DNA from: an uncultured Candidatus Peregrinibacteria bacterium
GTDB lineage: Bacteria; Patescibacteriota; Gracilibacteria; UBA1369; LOWO2-01-FULL-3
NCBI GenBank assembly: GCA_903847465.1
Contig: CAINDQ010000156.1
Coordinates: forward strand, 1 to 35,302
Reading direction: 5' to 3'
DNA: 35,302 bases
A model generated the notes under the pieces. It made no database searches. It was not told the DNA's origin and saw only the letters and a program-made list of their open reading frames with translations. Below, piece after piece: positions 10,029 to 19,048 of this stretch; within the stretch, counting starts at the first letter, position 1; each line of letters opens with the position of its first letter. Position numbers and translations under genes: made by a program.

Positions 10029-11603
10029 TTATGGGGTTGCTGGTTTAGTTGGTGGGGCTGGTGGTGGCGTTACGGGTTGAGCTGTCGGAGTTGCCGCTGG
10101 TTTTGAAGTATCTTCCTTTGGTGTGTTTGTGGGACCTTGTTTGGCTTCAACTAAAGCTTCTTGATAAAGCTCTCCGGCATTATCGGCAGGACCGATGTTT
10201 AATTTTGCAAAAGCGAAGGCTAATTTTTTGAATCTTGTGCCGGTTAGGTCGGCGTTGCCTTCATTCGATTCCACTTTTTTTAACTGCGCTAGCAACTGAT
10301 CATATGGCTTGGTTGGATCTTCTTTTTTCATATTCTCCAAAAACAATTTGAAATTTTCGAAAGTGGCTTCGTTTTCTTGGAAATTGTTATCCTTGTTTTT
10401 TTCGGAAACGAAACTGGCAAGAGTTTTGACTCCGAAAGAATCACCAGAAGGATCCTTCATTTCAAGAGCGCTCTTCCAGCCTCTAGGACTTGCTGAAACT
10501 ACTTTCAATAAACCCTCGAGAGCTTTGTTGTGATCCTGAGTATCACGTGTTTCTTTTGAAGCTAATAATTCTCCAATACTTTTATCGCTACCAAATATTG
10601 CGGCGGCCCCAATTTCTCCAAGACCAAATAAAACATGAGGAATTTTGAAAGCATAGGATGGGTCTTTTTTGATCTCTTTGAAATTTACGATCCAGTTGAG
10701 GAGTACTGTCGCACTACCTGCAACATAACCAAATAATCTCATGAAACCGGAAAGTGTAAACATTTCATTGGCGGCATTTTTTGCGCCATAAGATTCGACG
10801 CAAAGCCTTTTGGCTTCCTGCATAAAATCATATTTTTCTTCCCAAGCGACAGAGATCCCGTCCAAAAATTTTCCCCATTCTGCTTCTTCTTCTGGAGTTG
10901 CACCTGCTTTTGGACCGATTGCTTCATCAACTTCGAGCGGTGAAACTGCACCTTTTTCACAAAGAGCTTTGAAGAGTTCTTGTTTTTGGGCAACATCCAT
11001 TTTTTTCACAGCGTCAGATTCCAAACATTTATCGATGATGTCTTTTCTTTTTTGAGGTTTGGCAAAAGCCATAAGGGTACAAGAAAAGGCAAAATTTGGG
11101 TCTGGATAGCGAGGACCTGTCAAAGCCTTTACCATCTCGCCTATTGGATTTGTCCCTGGATCAATTTCTGTTTGAGCACTAAAAATAAATTTCACGGCAT
11201 CTTTCACCCAAGCATACTGTGGATTTTTTTCTGAAGCCATCAAAAGATCACCCAAAGCATTTCCGTAGCTTTGCGCCTTTGCCAAAGTTTCCAGAGTTGT
11301 TTTAGCATCGTCAGGAGAAAGACTGGCGGCAAGGGATCTGATGATAGTTAATTTTTCTATAAGCCTCTTTTCCACCTTGGCTCTTTCTTCGACGATCTTG
11401 TCTGCTGGAACGCTCGTCGCAACATTAATCCACTCTTGCAAAAGAGCGTTTATTGGACTCGATAAAATGTCGTTTTCTGCAATAGCAGCAGCCATTCCGG
11501 CTCTGTCCGTACGACTGCCGGTTTGAAGCTTTTCGTGTAGATAATCGAAAGTTTCTTTGATTGCTTTTGTTGCAGGCTCACCTAATCCAGCTGGGATTTC
11601 CAT
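10029..11603 (-). CDS. Uncharacterised mostly alpha-helical protein (524 aa) with a central hydrophobic stretch and Pro-rich tail
   Basis: Long ORF. LFGYVAGSATVLLNWIVNF and PHVLFGLGEIGAAAIFG are hydrophobic; tail is PTAQPVTPPPAPPTKPATP. Confidence 0.87.
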   Translation of the reverse strand: MEIPAGLGEPATKAIKETFDYLHEKLQTGSRTDRAGMAAAIAENDILSSPINALLQEWINVATSVPADKIVEERAKVEKRLIEKLTIIRSLAASLSPDDAKTTLETLAKAQSYGNALGDLLMASEKNPQYAWVKDAVKFIFSAQTEIDPGTNPIGEMVKALTGPRYPDPNFAFSCTLMAFAKPQKRKDIIDKCLESDAVKKMDVAQKQELFKALCEKGAVSPLEVDEAIGPKAGATPEEEAEWGKFLDGISVAWEEKYDFMQEAKRLCVESYGAKNAANEMFTLSGFMRLFGYVAGSATVLLNWIVNFKEIKKDPSYAFKIPHVLFGLGEIGAAAIFGSDKSIGELLASKETRDTQDHNKALEGLLKVVSASPRGWKSALEMKDPSGDSFGVKTLASFVSEKNKDNNFQENEATFENFKLFLENMKKEDPTKPYDQLLAQLKKVESNEGNADLTGTRFKKLAFAFAKLNIGPADNAGELYQEALVEAKQGPTNTPKEDTSKPAATPTAQPVTPPPAPPTKPATP

Positions 11604-11607
11604 GATA

Positions 11608-12183
11608 TTAGATTTTAAATAATCTTATTAAAACGTCTGAAAATGATTCTGTTTTGCCTTCCATCTCAGGGATTTTGTTAAGCAGAAAATCTCGGATAGG
11701 AGCGGGATCCATGCCGGCCAATTGAATAGTGATTTCGCCGGTAAAGTTTCCTTCCACACGCAAATTTAAAGTTTCCACATAGGGTGGTTCATAAACAAAC
11801 CAGAAAGCCCTGATCTTTGTGAAATTATATTTTTTGTAGCCGACTTTGATGCCGACTTCGGAAATTTTTATTTCTACATTGCGAGGATGTTGTAGGTGTA
11901 CAAGCGCGTACACGGCTGCAAAAACCACAACCACCAAAGCAAATGACCAAGCCTGAAAATAAAGGCTCAAGATCGCCACTAAAGCGACAACCGAAACCAT
12001 ACTTATTTTCCAGATCCAACCCCTGTCGTGCATGACATATTCGGGAGCGACCCAAGAGAAAGCGGCATCGTCGTAGTAAGATGGCGCATTTTTGATTTCA
12101 TGCATCAACTGATGGCGAGCTTCTTTCTTTTGAGCTCGGTGTAGTTTGTGCTGATGATATTTTTCTTTTAGTTTTGAAAGCAT
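11608..12183 (-). CDS. Membrane protein with two TM helices followed by a PH-like beta domain (191 aa)
   Basis: Hairpin TM WIWKISMVSVVALVAILSLYFQAWSFALVVVVFAAVYALVHL, then beta-rich VEIKISEVGIKVGYKKYNFTKIRAFWFVYEPP. First gene of the cluster. Confidence 0.82.
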   Translation of the reverse strand: MLSKLKEKYHQHKLHRAQKKEARHQLMHEIKNAPSYYDDAAFSWVAPEYVMHDRGWIWKISMVSVVALVAILSLYFQAWSFALVVVVFAAVYALVHLQHPRNVEIKISEVGIKVGYKKYNFTKIRAFWFVYEPPYVETLNLRVEGNFTGEITIQLAGMDPAPIRDFLLNKIPEMEGKTESFSDVLIRLFKI

Positions 12184-12225
12184 TTGTTTTTGTTTTACTT
12201 TTTAAATCTAAATATTTTATCATAA

Positions 12226-12249
12226 AAAGCCCTCGAAAGGAAGGGCTTT
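12226..12249 (-). terminator. Hairpin terminator after rpsR
   Basis: Perfect 8-bp stem AAAGCCCT/AGGGCTTT with 8-nt loop; minus-strand reading is followed by a short T-run (GGGCTTTTTATG). Lies between bS18 and the 191 aa gene. Confidence 0.65.
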
Positions 12250-12281
12250 ATATGCAGTCTTACTAGTTTTTCAGTGTTTGT

Positions 12282-12497
12282 CTACCCTGTCGTAAATGGC
12301 ACTAATGCTACTATTCTGGCATTTTTTACCGCTCTAGCCATCATTTTCTGATGTTTTACGCAGTTTCCATTGTAATACTTTGGAACGATTTTGCGATATT
12401 GAGAAAGATATTTTCTCAACAATGCAACGTTTTTGTAATCAATAAACTTGATCTGATTGATACAAAACTGACATTGGCGATTTTTATAACTTGGCAT
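12282..12497 (-). CDS. rpsR: Small ribosomal subunit protein bS18
   Basis: 71 aa: NRQCQFCINQIKFIDYKNVALLRKYLSQYRKIVPKYYNGNCVKHQKMMARAVKNARIVALVPFT, a classic S18 with CxxC and CxxH. Confidence 0.97.
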   Translation of the reverse strand: MPSYKNRQCQFCINQIKFIDYKNVALLRKYLSQYRKIVPKYYNGNCVKHQKMMARAVKNARIVALVPFTTG

Positions 12498-12519
12498 ATG
12501 AATATTTTGTTAAAGAAAT

Positions 12520-12948
12520 TTAGAATATGTTTTCACCACTTGGCTCTTCCAAGGCTGATGTAGGAATTTCTTCGGCGGGAGGTGCAGCTTCTAGGAATTC
12601 ATTGTCTTCCTCTGACGAAGATCTTTTTTCCAGCATGATCATGTCCTGAAGGACAATTTCAGTGCGGAATCTTTTGCCATCTTCAGCGTCCCAGCTTCTG
12701 GTTTTCAGATAACCTTCCAGATAAACCAATTTGCCTTTGCGCAAATATTGATGGCACAACTCAGCAAGTCTTGCCCAAGCTACCACTTCATGGAATTCAG
12801 TAGATTTTTTGCGTTCGCTCGTACTGGTCATCCAGTCGCGGTTTGTCGCAATACCAAAAGTGACAACGGCTTGACCGTTTTGAGTTTGTTTCATTTCAGG
12901 ATCTCTCGTTAGATTTCCGATTATAATGACTTTATTGACTGATCTCAT
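12520..12948 (-). CDS. ssb: Single-stranded DNA-binding protein
   Basis: SVNKVIIIGNLTRDPEMKQTQNGQAVVTFGIATNRDW...LVYLEGYLKTRSWDAEDGKRFRTEIV OB-fold SSB signature; located between rpsF and rpsR. Confidence 0.96.
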   Translation of the reverse strand: MRSVNKVIIIGNLTRDPEMKQTQNGQAVVTFGIATNRDWMTSTSERKKSTEFHEVVAWARLAELCHQYLRKGKLVYLEGYLKTRSWDAEDGKRFRTEIVLQDMIMLEKRSSSEEDNEFLEAAPPAEEIPTSALEEPSGENIF

Positions 12949-12966
12949 TCTCTTTTAAAGTTAAAA

Positions 12967-13617
12967 TTATAATGTGATATCTGGATCGTCGATGATGCTT
13001 TTTAGTTTTGCATCAACGTCTTCGAGAGTCACCGCTGCAGGCTTTTTAGCCTTTGGTTTTTCCTCAACAGCTTCTTCTTTCTTTACTTTCTTTACAGTTT
13101 TCTTGTCATCTTTGTCTTCTTCTTCAACCGCTGGCGCTTCCTTTTTCACAAAAGGTTTTGCAACCACTGGTGTTGGTTTTTCACGTCTTTCAAAACTTCT
13201 ACCACCACCTCTGCGGTCTGTTTCAGCTTGGTCAGATTTTGCCTTAGCCTCTTCCTTGACCTTTGCCGCTTCTACGGCTTCTACTTCGTACTCTGCAAAC
13301 GTTTTGATTTCGTAATTTTTTGGAGTTTTTTGAATCAAATAGCGTAGAACACCTGGGTAGATATTCAATTGCTTTTCGAACTCCTTCACCTTTGCTGGAT
13401 TAGCTGTGAAATCATACACAGCATAATAACCCTGCTTTTGTTTTTTGATCATGTAGGTCAATTCTCTTAGACCCCACATGTCTTCGTGGAAGATTTTTCC
13501 ACCGGCTTCCTTGATGAGTACCTTCATTTCCTCAAGAAGGGTTTTTGTCTTTTCTTCGCCTAAATCCGGCTGGAGAACCAGCATAATTTCGTATTTAGGA
13601 AAACTTGTTTCAGTCAT
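12967..13617 (-). CDS. rpsF: Small ribosomal subunit protein bS6 with long charged C-terminal extension
   Basis: N-terminal ~100 aa is S6-like (YEIMLVLQPDLGEEK...WGLRELTYMIKKQKQGYYAVYDFTANPAKVKEFEKQLNIYPGVLRYLIQK), followed by ~110 aa of K/E/P/A-rich sequence. rpsF-ssb-rpsR order. Confidence 0.95.
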   Translation of the reverse strand: MTETSFPKYEIMLVLQPDLGEEKTKTLLEEMKVLIKEAGGKIFHEDMWGLRELTYMIKKQKQGYYAVYDFTANPAKVKEFEKQLNIYPGVLRYLIQKTPKNYEIKTFAEYEVEAVEAAKVKEEAKAKSDQAETDRRGGGRSFERREKPTPVVAKPFVKKEAPAVEEEDKDDKKTVKKVKKEEAVEEKPKAKKPAAVTLEDVDAKLKSIIDDPDITL

Positions 13618-13993
13618 ATTTTCTTTGGATTAAATAGTATTGTTTTGATCAGCCCAAGGCATTTTTCAGCCAGGAGCAGAAAATATTGCTTTTGAAAGCA
13701 GACGGACTTTAGCAAATGGTTATTCCTTTTGCAATAGACAAAGACAATATTTCACATCAAAAGTCAAGTTTTTATTACAAAATCCCAGAAGGCTCTTTAT
13801 AAAAATCAAGAGATTTTTTTGGCTCTTTTATGCTGAAAAAAAAGTGTTGCCAAAACTTAGTTTGTGCCAAATGACCATATTTTGATTCGAATGTCAATGG
13901 CCTACCCTTGCCCATCTCGGTAAAAATTAGGCATAATAGACAAAGGTTGTATTTTGTTATGAATCGCCTTTTCGATATTTCTTTGAACCGCTT

Positions 13994-15232
13994 ATGGATC
14001 AATTGGACACAACGACATTAGAAACCACACTTGAGGTAAATCATTTTGCCCGAAGAAGCCGTCACGTAAAGGTTTTTTCAAAAGCCACTCGCGTCTGGTT
14101 TCATTTTGTAGATATCTTGAAATGGATGGTTTCCCCTATAAGCAGGTTCCTTCAAAATAGATTTTTCAAAGCTATTGGAAAGTTTGTGGAGGCAATGTTC
14201 CAAACGATCGCAAAGGCAATGCCGATTCTTTCTCCTCAGAAAAAAATACTTCTGCAGGCGACTTTGCTTTCCGGCACTGTTCTGATCATAAGCTCATTAA
14301 GTCCGGGAGCCGTCTACACTTCCACCGAAACCAACTATGCAAAATCATATATCAATGAATATTCAATGCCTGGAGATGTGCTTGTGGCTGACGAGAATGG
14401 TTACTTGGTAAAAAGTAATCCTCAAACAGATCGAGCAAGCAGAATTGGTATGACTGATTATGCTGTACATACTGTAGAAGGCGGAGAATCAATGTCTGTA
14501 ATTGCGGAGAAATATGGAGTAAGCGTGGAGACTATTATGTGGGAAAATAAAATTGGAAATGCGAATGCTTTGAGAGTTGGCCAAAAGTTGGTTGTTCCTC
14601 CAGTCAGTGGTGTCAGCTACAAGATTGTGGCGAACGATACTCTCGAGAAGGTGGCCAAGAAATACAATATTACAAAAGACGTTATTATCGCTCAGAATGG
14701 ATTGGCTAGCGAGGCTTTGATCAAGGGGCAGACTTTGTTCTTACCTGGAGCAAAACCATTCGTAGATCCTGCTACAATCGCAACGGCAAATCGCCGTGCG
14801 ACAACCGGCGCCGTCAATAAATACATTTCCGCAAATCCATCCGATGCATCACCTTCTGTCGGAAAAATATTTATCTATCCATCTCTCGGAAAAATCACTC
14901 AATCTTTTCATGCTGGTCACTACGCGCTTGATATCGCGGATAGTTCTAGACCTCCGATCTGGGCCGCTGGTGGCGGTACGGTCGTCAAAGCTTCTTCTGG
15001 AACGTGGGGCGGTGGATATGGAAATCACGTCATCATTGATCATGGTAATGGCGTAAAGACGTTGTATGCTCACATGACGAGCCTGAACGTGTACGAAGGC
15101 CAGTACGTAAACCAAGGTGACGTTATTGGAATAATGGGAAATACGGGACGTGTTTATGGAATAACAGGTATTCATCTTCATTTTGAAGTTATCGATCACG
15201 GCGTAAAGAAAAATCCAAAATTGTATTACTAA
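13994..15232 (+). CDS. Membrane-anchored LysM-containing M23 family metallopeptidase
   Basis: Two LysM repeats ([32 protein letters not shown]..., [29 protein letters not shown]...) and an M23 domain with [13 protein letters not shown] and HLHFE motifs. Confidence 0.95.
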   Translation: MDQLDTTTLETTLEVNHFARRSRHVKVFSKATRVWFHFVDILKWMVSPISRFLQNRFFKAIGKFVEAMFQTIAKAMPILSPQKKILLQATLLSGTVLIISSLSPGAVYTSTETNYAKSYINEYSMPGDVLVADENGYLVKSNPQTDRASRIGMTDYAVHTVEGGESMSVIAEKYGVSVETIMWENKIGNANALRVGQKLVVPPVSGVSYKIVANDTLEKVAKKYNITKDVIIAQNGLASEALIKGQTLFLPGAKPFVDPATIATANRRATTGAVNKYISANPSDASPSVGKIFIYPSLGKITQSFHAGHYALDIADSSRPPIWAAGGGTVVKASSGTWGGGYGNHVIIDHGNGVKTLYAHMTSLNVYEGQYVNQGDVIGIMGNTGRVYGITGIHLHFEVIDHGVKKNPKLYY

Positions 15233-15233
15233 A

Positions 15234-15500
15234 ATGTTGAAACTTTTTCTTCTTATAGGCGGACTGCCAAGGATTTTTGTCTGTTGGCTAATCAAGATTT
15301 ATCAAAGAACTTTGTCTCTTGATCATGGGCCAAGGAAGAAAGATTATCCTTTTGGGTATTGCCGATTTACGCCTTCGTGCTCCGAATATGCCTACGAGTC
15401 AGTGAAGAAACATGGCGTTATTTGGGGAGGGATTAAATCTATTTGGAGAATTTTACGCTGTAATCCATATAGCAAAGGCGGTTACGATCCAGTAAAATAA
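15234..15500 (+). CDS. yidD: Membrane protein insertion efficiency factor YidD
   Basis: 88 aa: [13 protein letters not shown]...[45 protein letters not shown]. Confidence 0.94.
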   Translation: MLKLFLLIGGLPRIFVCWLIKIYQRTLSLDHGPRKKDYPFGYCRFTPSCSEYAYESVKKHGVIWGGIKSIWRILRCNPYSKGGYDPVK

Positions 15501-15527
15501 CTTTGCGAATCGAATAAAAAAATTCAC

Positions 15528-16610
15528 TTGGAGAAGAAATATTTTTTAGGGTTGGACGTTGTGAAAGTCTTGGCCATTGCGTGGATTTGTCTTTTTCATA
15601 TATTCAATTACAGGACTGATTGGGCGATCGGAGTATTGTCTGGCTCAGAACATATTTCTTATTTTTTTAATGGCACTGAGGGGTTTTGGGCTAGTTTTCT
15701 AAAATCATTTATCAGCTTTGGATCATTGGGCGTGAATTTATTTATAATTGCTTCCGGAGTTGGATTGACCCTTTCAAGAAATCACGATAGAACTAAATTT
15801 TTCCAATTTATAAAGAAGAGATTACTGAGGATTTTTCCTTTGTACTGGGCAATCTTGGCGTTTTATTTGTTGATTGAAATCATCAAGAATCATCCGATTA
15901 ATTATATCGATTACGCTGTTCATTTTTTAGCTATACAGAATTTCTTTCCTCAATATTTACTAAGTATAGCGGCGCCTTTTTGGTTCATATCAACAATCAT
16001 CCAACTCTATATCTTATTCCCATTTCTATATGCTCTCTCAAAAAGACACTGGGTTGTTCCTATAATATTGGCCATCTTATTTAAAATTTTTGTAGCCCCT
16101 CAGCTGATTGCTTTTTTCGGAGGAGGAAGATTTTTCACGGAATACATTATTGATTTCACCGTTGGCATAACGCTTGGCAACATTCTGGTTGCGAGACCAC
16201 AAATTTTCAACAGCAAAAAATGGCTTTTGCTTATCCCAATCTTTCCAATAACTTTTGCAATTTGGGCATTCGTAACTTTCAATTCGTACGAATATTCAAA
16301 TGCCGTATTCCGCCTGACTTTCCAACTATTAACCATGTTGTTTTGCATTATCACTTTTACTTTATCTACATTTTTTAGCGGCAAGATCGCTTCGTTTATA
16401 AAATTATTATCGACTCTGTCTTTTACGGTCTTCCTAACTCATTACTTTTTAATCACTGAAATAATCAGAAGATTCAGTTTCCGGATACCATTCCCACTGG
16501 AAGCAGTGATCTTTGTAATAGCTTCTTTTTCCTTAGCTTATCTGATAAATCGGGCGATCAAGATCCTTCTTGACTTTACGGCAAGGATCATTAAAATTGC
16601 TTCGGTTTAA
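15528..16610 (+). CDS. Acyltransferase 3 (OafA/YrhL-like) membrane protein
   Basis: YFLGLDVVKVLAIAWICLFHIF N-terminus and about ten TM segments. TTG start proposed. Confidence 0.82.
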   Translation: MEKKYFLGLDVVKVLAIAWICLFHIFNYRTDWAIGVLSGSEHISYFFNGTEGFWASFLKSFISFGSLGVNLFIIASGVGLTLSRNHDRTKFFQFIKKRLLRIFPLYWAILAFYLLIEIIKNHPINYIDYAVHFLAIQNFFPQYLLSIAAPFWFISTIIQLYILFPFLYALSKRHWVVPIILAILFKIFVAPQLIAFFGGGRFFTEYIIDFTVGITLGNILVARPQIFNSKKWLLLIPIFPITFAIWAFVTFNSYEYSNAVFRLTFQLLTMLFCIITFTLSTFFSGKIASFIKLLSTLSFTVFLTHYFLITEIIRRFSFRIPFPLEAVIFVIASFSLAYLINRAIKILLDFTARIIKIASV

Positions 16611-16620
16611 CCAAAGCACC

Positions 16621-18159
16621 ATGTCAATTAAATGCGCATTAGTCAGCGTTTCTGATAAGAGTGGAGTTGTTGAATTTGCCAAGCAGCTATCTGCACTCGG
16701 CATCGAAATTCTATCAACCGGCGGAACTGCCAAAGCTCTGAAAGAAGCGAACGTAAAAGTTACAGATGTTTCAGATTACACAGGCTTTCCAGAGATGATG
16801 GATGGTCGTGTCAAAACTCTTCATCCAAAAATTCATGGAGGAATTTTGGCGCTTCGTGACAACAAAAGTCACATGGAAGAAGCCACCAAAAATGGCATCA
16901 AGATGATCGATTTAGTTGTCGTGAATCTTTATCCATTCGAACAAGTGACGGCAAAAGAAAATGTGACAGAAGAAGAAGCAATTGAAAACATCGATATTGG
17001 CGGGCCTTCAATGGTGAGAAGTGCCGCAAAAAATTTCAAATATGTAACAGTGATTACGAGTCCTGATGATTACGACTGGGTTGCCGAAAAAATTAAAAAG
17101 AATGGAAATACAGATTTGGAACTTCGCAAAAAATTAGCCCGCAAGGCCTTCACTCTTACTCATAAATATGATGATGGCATTGAACATTATTTGAGACTTT
17201 CTTTGGGAGAACCGGAACTTTTGCATTTGCATTACGAAAAAGTAACTAGTTTGAGATATGGCGAAAATCCTCATCAGAAAGCCGCTTTTTTCCGCAATCC
17301 AGACAACGAGGATTCCAATATTACAAATTCCACAGTGCTTCATGGCAAACAAATGTCCTTCAATAATATTGTGGATGGAGACAGCGCGCTCGAACTCGTA
17401 AAAGAATTCAAAGAACCAACAATCGTACTGGTCAAACACAATAATCCATGTGGAGTTGCCAGTGCGAAAACTATCGAAGAAGCTTTCAAACTTGCACATA
17501 TGGTCGATCCGATTTCCGCTTTTGGATGCATCATCGCTTCAAATAGAGAAATCAATACCGACATCGTCGACTACATGAAAGAGGCAAAGATGTTTGTGGA
17601 AATGATCGTGGCGCCTACTTATGAAGAAAAAGCGCTTGAGAGACTAAAGACCAGAGAGAATTTGAGAATTGTAGAGGTTGGTCCGCTCAAACTTGATATG
17701 AAGAAAACTGATATAAAGAAAGTGGCTGGCGGACTTTTAATTCAGACAAAAGACATGTACGAACTTCAGCCTTCAGATCTGAAAGTTGTGACCCAGAAAA
17801 AACCTACAGATGAAGAAATTGCTTCCATGCTATTCGCTACAAAAGTGGTAAAACACGTGATGTCTAATGCCGTAATAATGGCTAAAGGAACTGTTGTAAT
17901 GGGAGTTGGTGCTGGACAAATGTCTCGTGTGGATAGCGTGAGTATCGCCTGTCAAAAAGGTGGAGATAAAATAAATGGTTCTGTAATGTCTTCCGACGCT
18001 TTCTTCCCTTTTGCGGATGCAATGGAGCTGGCGGTGAAACACGGAGTGACTGCAATTATCCAACCAGGTGGATCAATCCGTGACGAAGAAATTGTCAAAA
18101 GAGCCGACGAACTTGGCATCAGCATGGTGTTTTCTGGAAGAAGATATTTCAGGCACTAG
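16621..18159 (+). CDS. purH: Bifunctional AICAR transformylase/IMP cyclohydrolase
   Basis: MSIKCALVSVSDKSGVVEFAKQL (MGS-like domain), LRYGENPHQKAAF, VKHNNPCGVA and NAVIMAKG...VGAGQMSRVDS. ATG at 16621 preferred over the listed upstream TTG at 16570. Confidence 0.97.
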   Translation: MSIKCALVSVSDKSGVVEFAKQLSALGIEILSTGGTAKALKEANVKVTDVSDYTGFPEMMDGRVKTLHPKIHGGILALRDNKSHMEEATKNGIKMIDLVVVNLYPFEQVTAKENVTEEEAIENIDIGGPSMVRSAAKNFKYVTVITSPDDYDWVAEKIKKNGNTDLELRKKLARKAFTLTHKYDDGIEHYLRLSLGEPELLHLHYEKVTSLRYGENPHQKAAFFRNPDNEDSNITNSTVLHGKQMSFNNIVDGDSALELVKEFKEPTIVLVKHNNPCGVASAKTIEEAFKLAHMVDPISAFGCIIASNREINTDIVDYMKEAKMFVEMIVAPTYEEKALERLKTRENLRIVEVGPLKLDMKKTDIKKVAGGLLIQTKDMYELQPSDLKVVTQKKPTDEEIASMLFATKVVKHVMSNAVIMAKGTVVMGVGAGQMSRVDSVSIACQKGGDKINGSVMSSDAFFPFADAMELAVKHGVTAIIQPGGSIRDEEIVKRADELGISMVFSGRRYFRH

Positions 18160-18175
18160 TTTTTAACTCATTTCA

Positions 18176-18985
18176 ATGAACAATCTTTATGCTTTGTTGC
18201 TTGGCTCAGTGCAAGGACTTACTGAATTTTTGCCAATTTCTTCGAGTGGGCATTTGGTTTTGTTAGAGAATTATTTGAAGCTGGATATTTCTCAGATGAA
18301 GAGCTTTGATGTGGCTTTGCATATGGGAACTTTGTTTGCGATTTTGGTTTATTTCCGCAAAGATGTTTGGGAAATGATTAAGGCGTTTTTCGGCTTGTTT
18401 ATGGGGAAATCCGAGAAGGCCAATCCATATGTAAAATTGATTATTTATATTATAGTCGGATCGATTCCGGCGGTTTTGCTTGGCTATTTTGCGGGAGATT
18501 ATATTGATAATTTATTTAGAAATACTCAGCAAGTGGCGATCAATATTTTGGTGGTGGCGGTGATATTTTTGTTTGGAGAATTTGTTTATGCGAAGATGTA
18601 TAAAAATGGACATAGGAATATGAATTGGGTGAAAGCTTTGATAATCGGTATCGCCCAATCCGTGGCTCTGGTACCGGGAATTTCCCGATCAGGCGCTTCG
18701 ATTGTGGCTGGACTTTTTCAAGGAATAAAGAGAGAAGAAGCGGCGAGATTTTCATTCTTGTTAGGAATTCCGGCGATTGCTGGAGCGGGACTTTTGACTT
18801 ATTTGAAACTGGGAGATGGTGGATTTGTGGCGGTAAATACTTCTGAATTATTAATTGGGTTTACTTCTTCCTTTATCGTCGGCATGGCTAGTATCGCCTT
18901 CCTGATGCGCTTCCTGAGGAATCACGGCCTGACCGTCTTTGCTATTTATAGAATTTTGTTGGCAGGATTTTTGCTGCTAGTTTAA
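18176..18985 (+). CDS. uppP: Undecaprenyl-diphosphatase (BacA/UppP)
   Basis: LLLGSVQGLTEFLPISSSGHLVLLE and VPGISRSGASIVAGLFQGIKREEAARFSFLLGIPAIAGA. Confidence 0.97.
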   Translation: MNNLYALLLGSVQGLTEFLPISSSGHLVLLENYLKLDISQMKSFDVALHMGTLFAILVYFRKDVWEMIKAFFGLFMGKSEKANPYVKLIIYIIVGSIPAVLLGYFAGDYIDNLFRNTQQVAINILVVAVIFLFGEFVYAKMYKNGHRNMNWVKALIIGIAQSVALVPGISRSGASIVAGLFQGIKREEAARFSFLLGIPAIAGAGLLTYLKLGDGGFVAVNTSELLIGFTSSFIVGMASIAFLMRFLRNHGLTVFAIYRILLAGFLLLV

Positions 18986-19048
18986 TTTGATTTACATTGA
19001 GAATAACGGCTGTTACACTTTTCCTATATTAATTTAATTCTCCTTTTC

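Noticed and set aside
13775-14002. 75 aa minus-strand ORF in the rpsF/M23 intergenic region
   Set aside because: Overlaps the M23 gene start, no domain and unlikely composition; treated as noncoding.
14849-15295. 148 aa antisense ORF across the M23 gene end and yidD start
   Set aside because: Antisense to two confidently identified genes.
16570-16620. TTG-start N-terminal extension of PurH
   Set aside because: Overlaps the acyltransferase end and is not PurH-like; ATG 16621 gives the conserved start.
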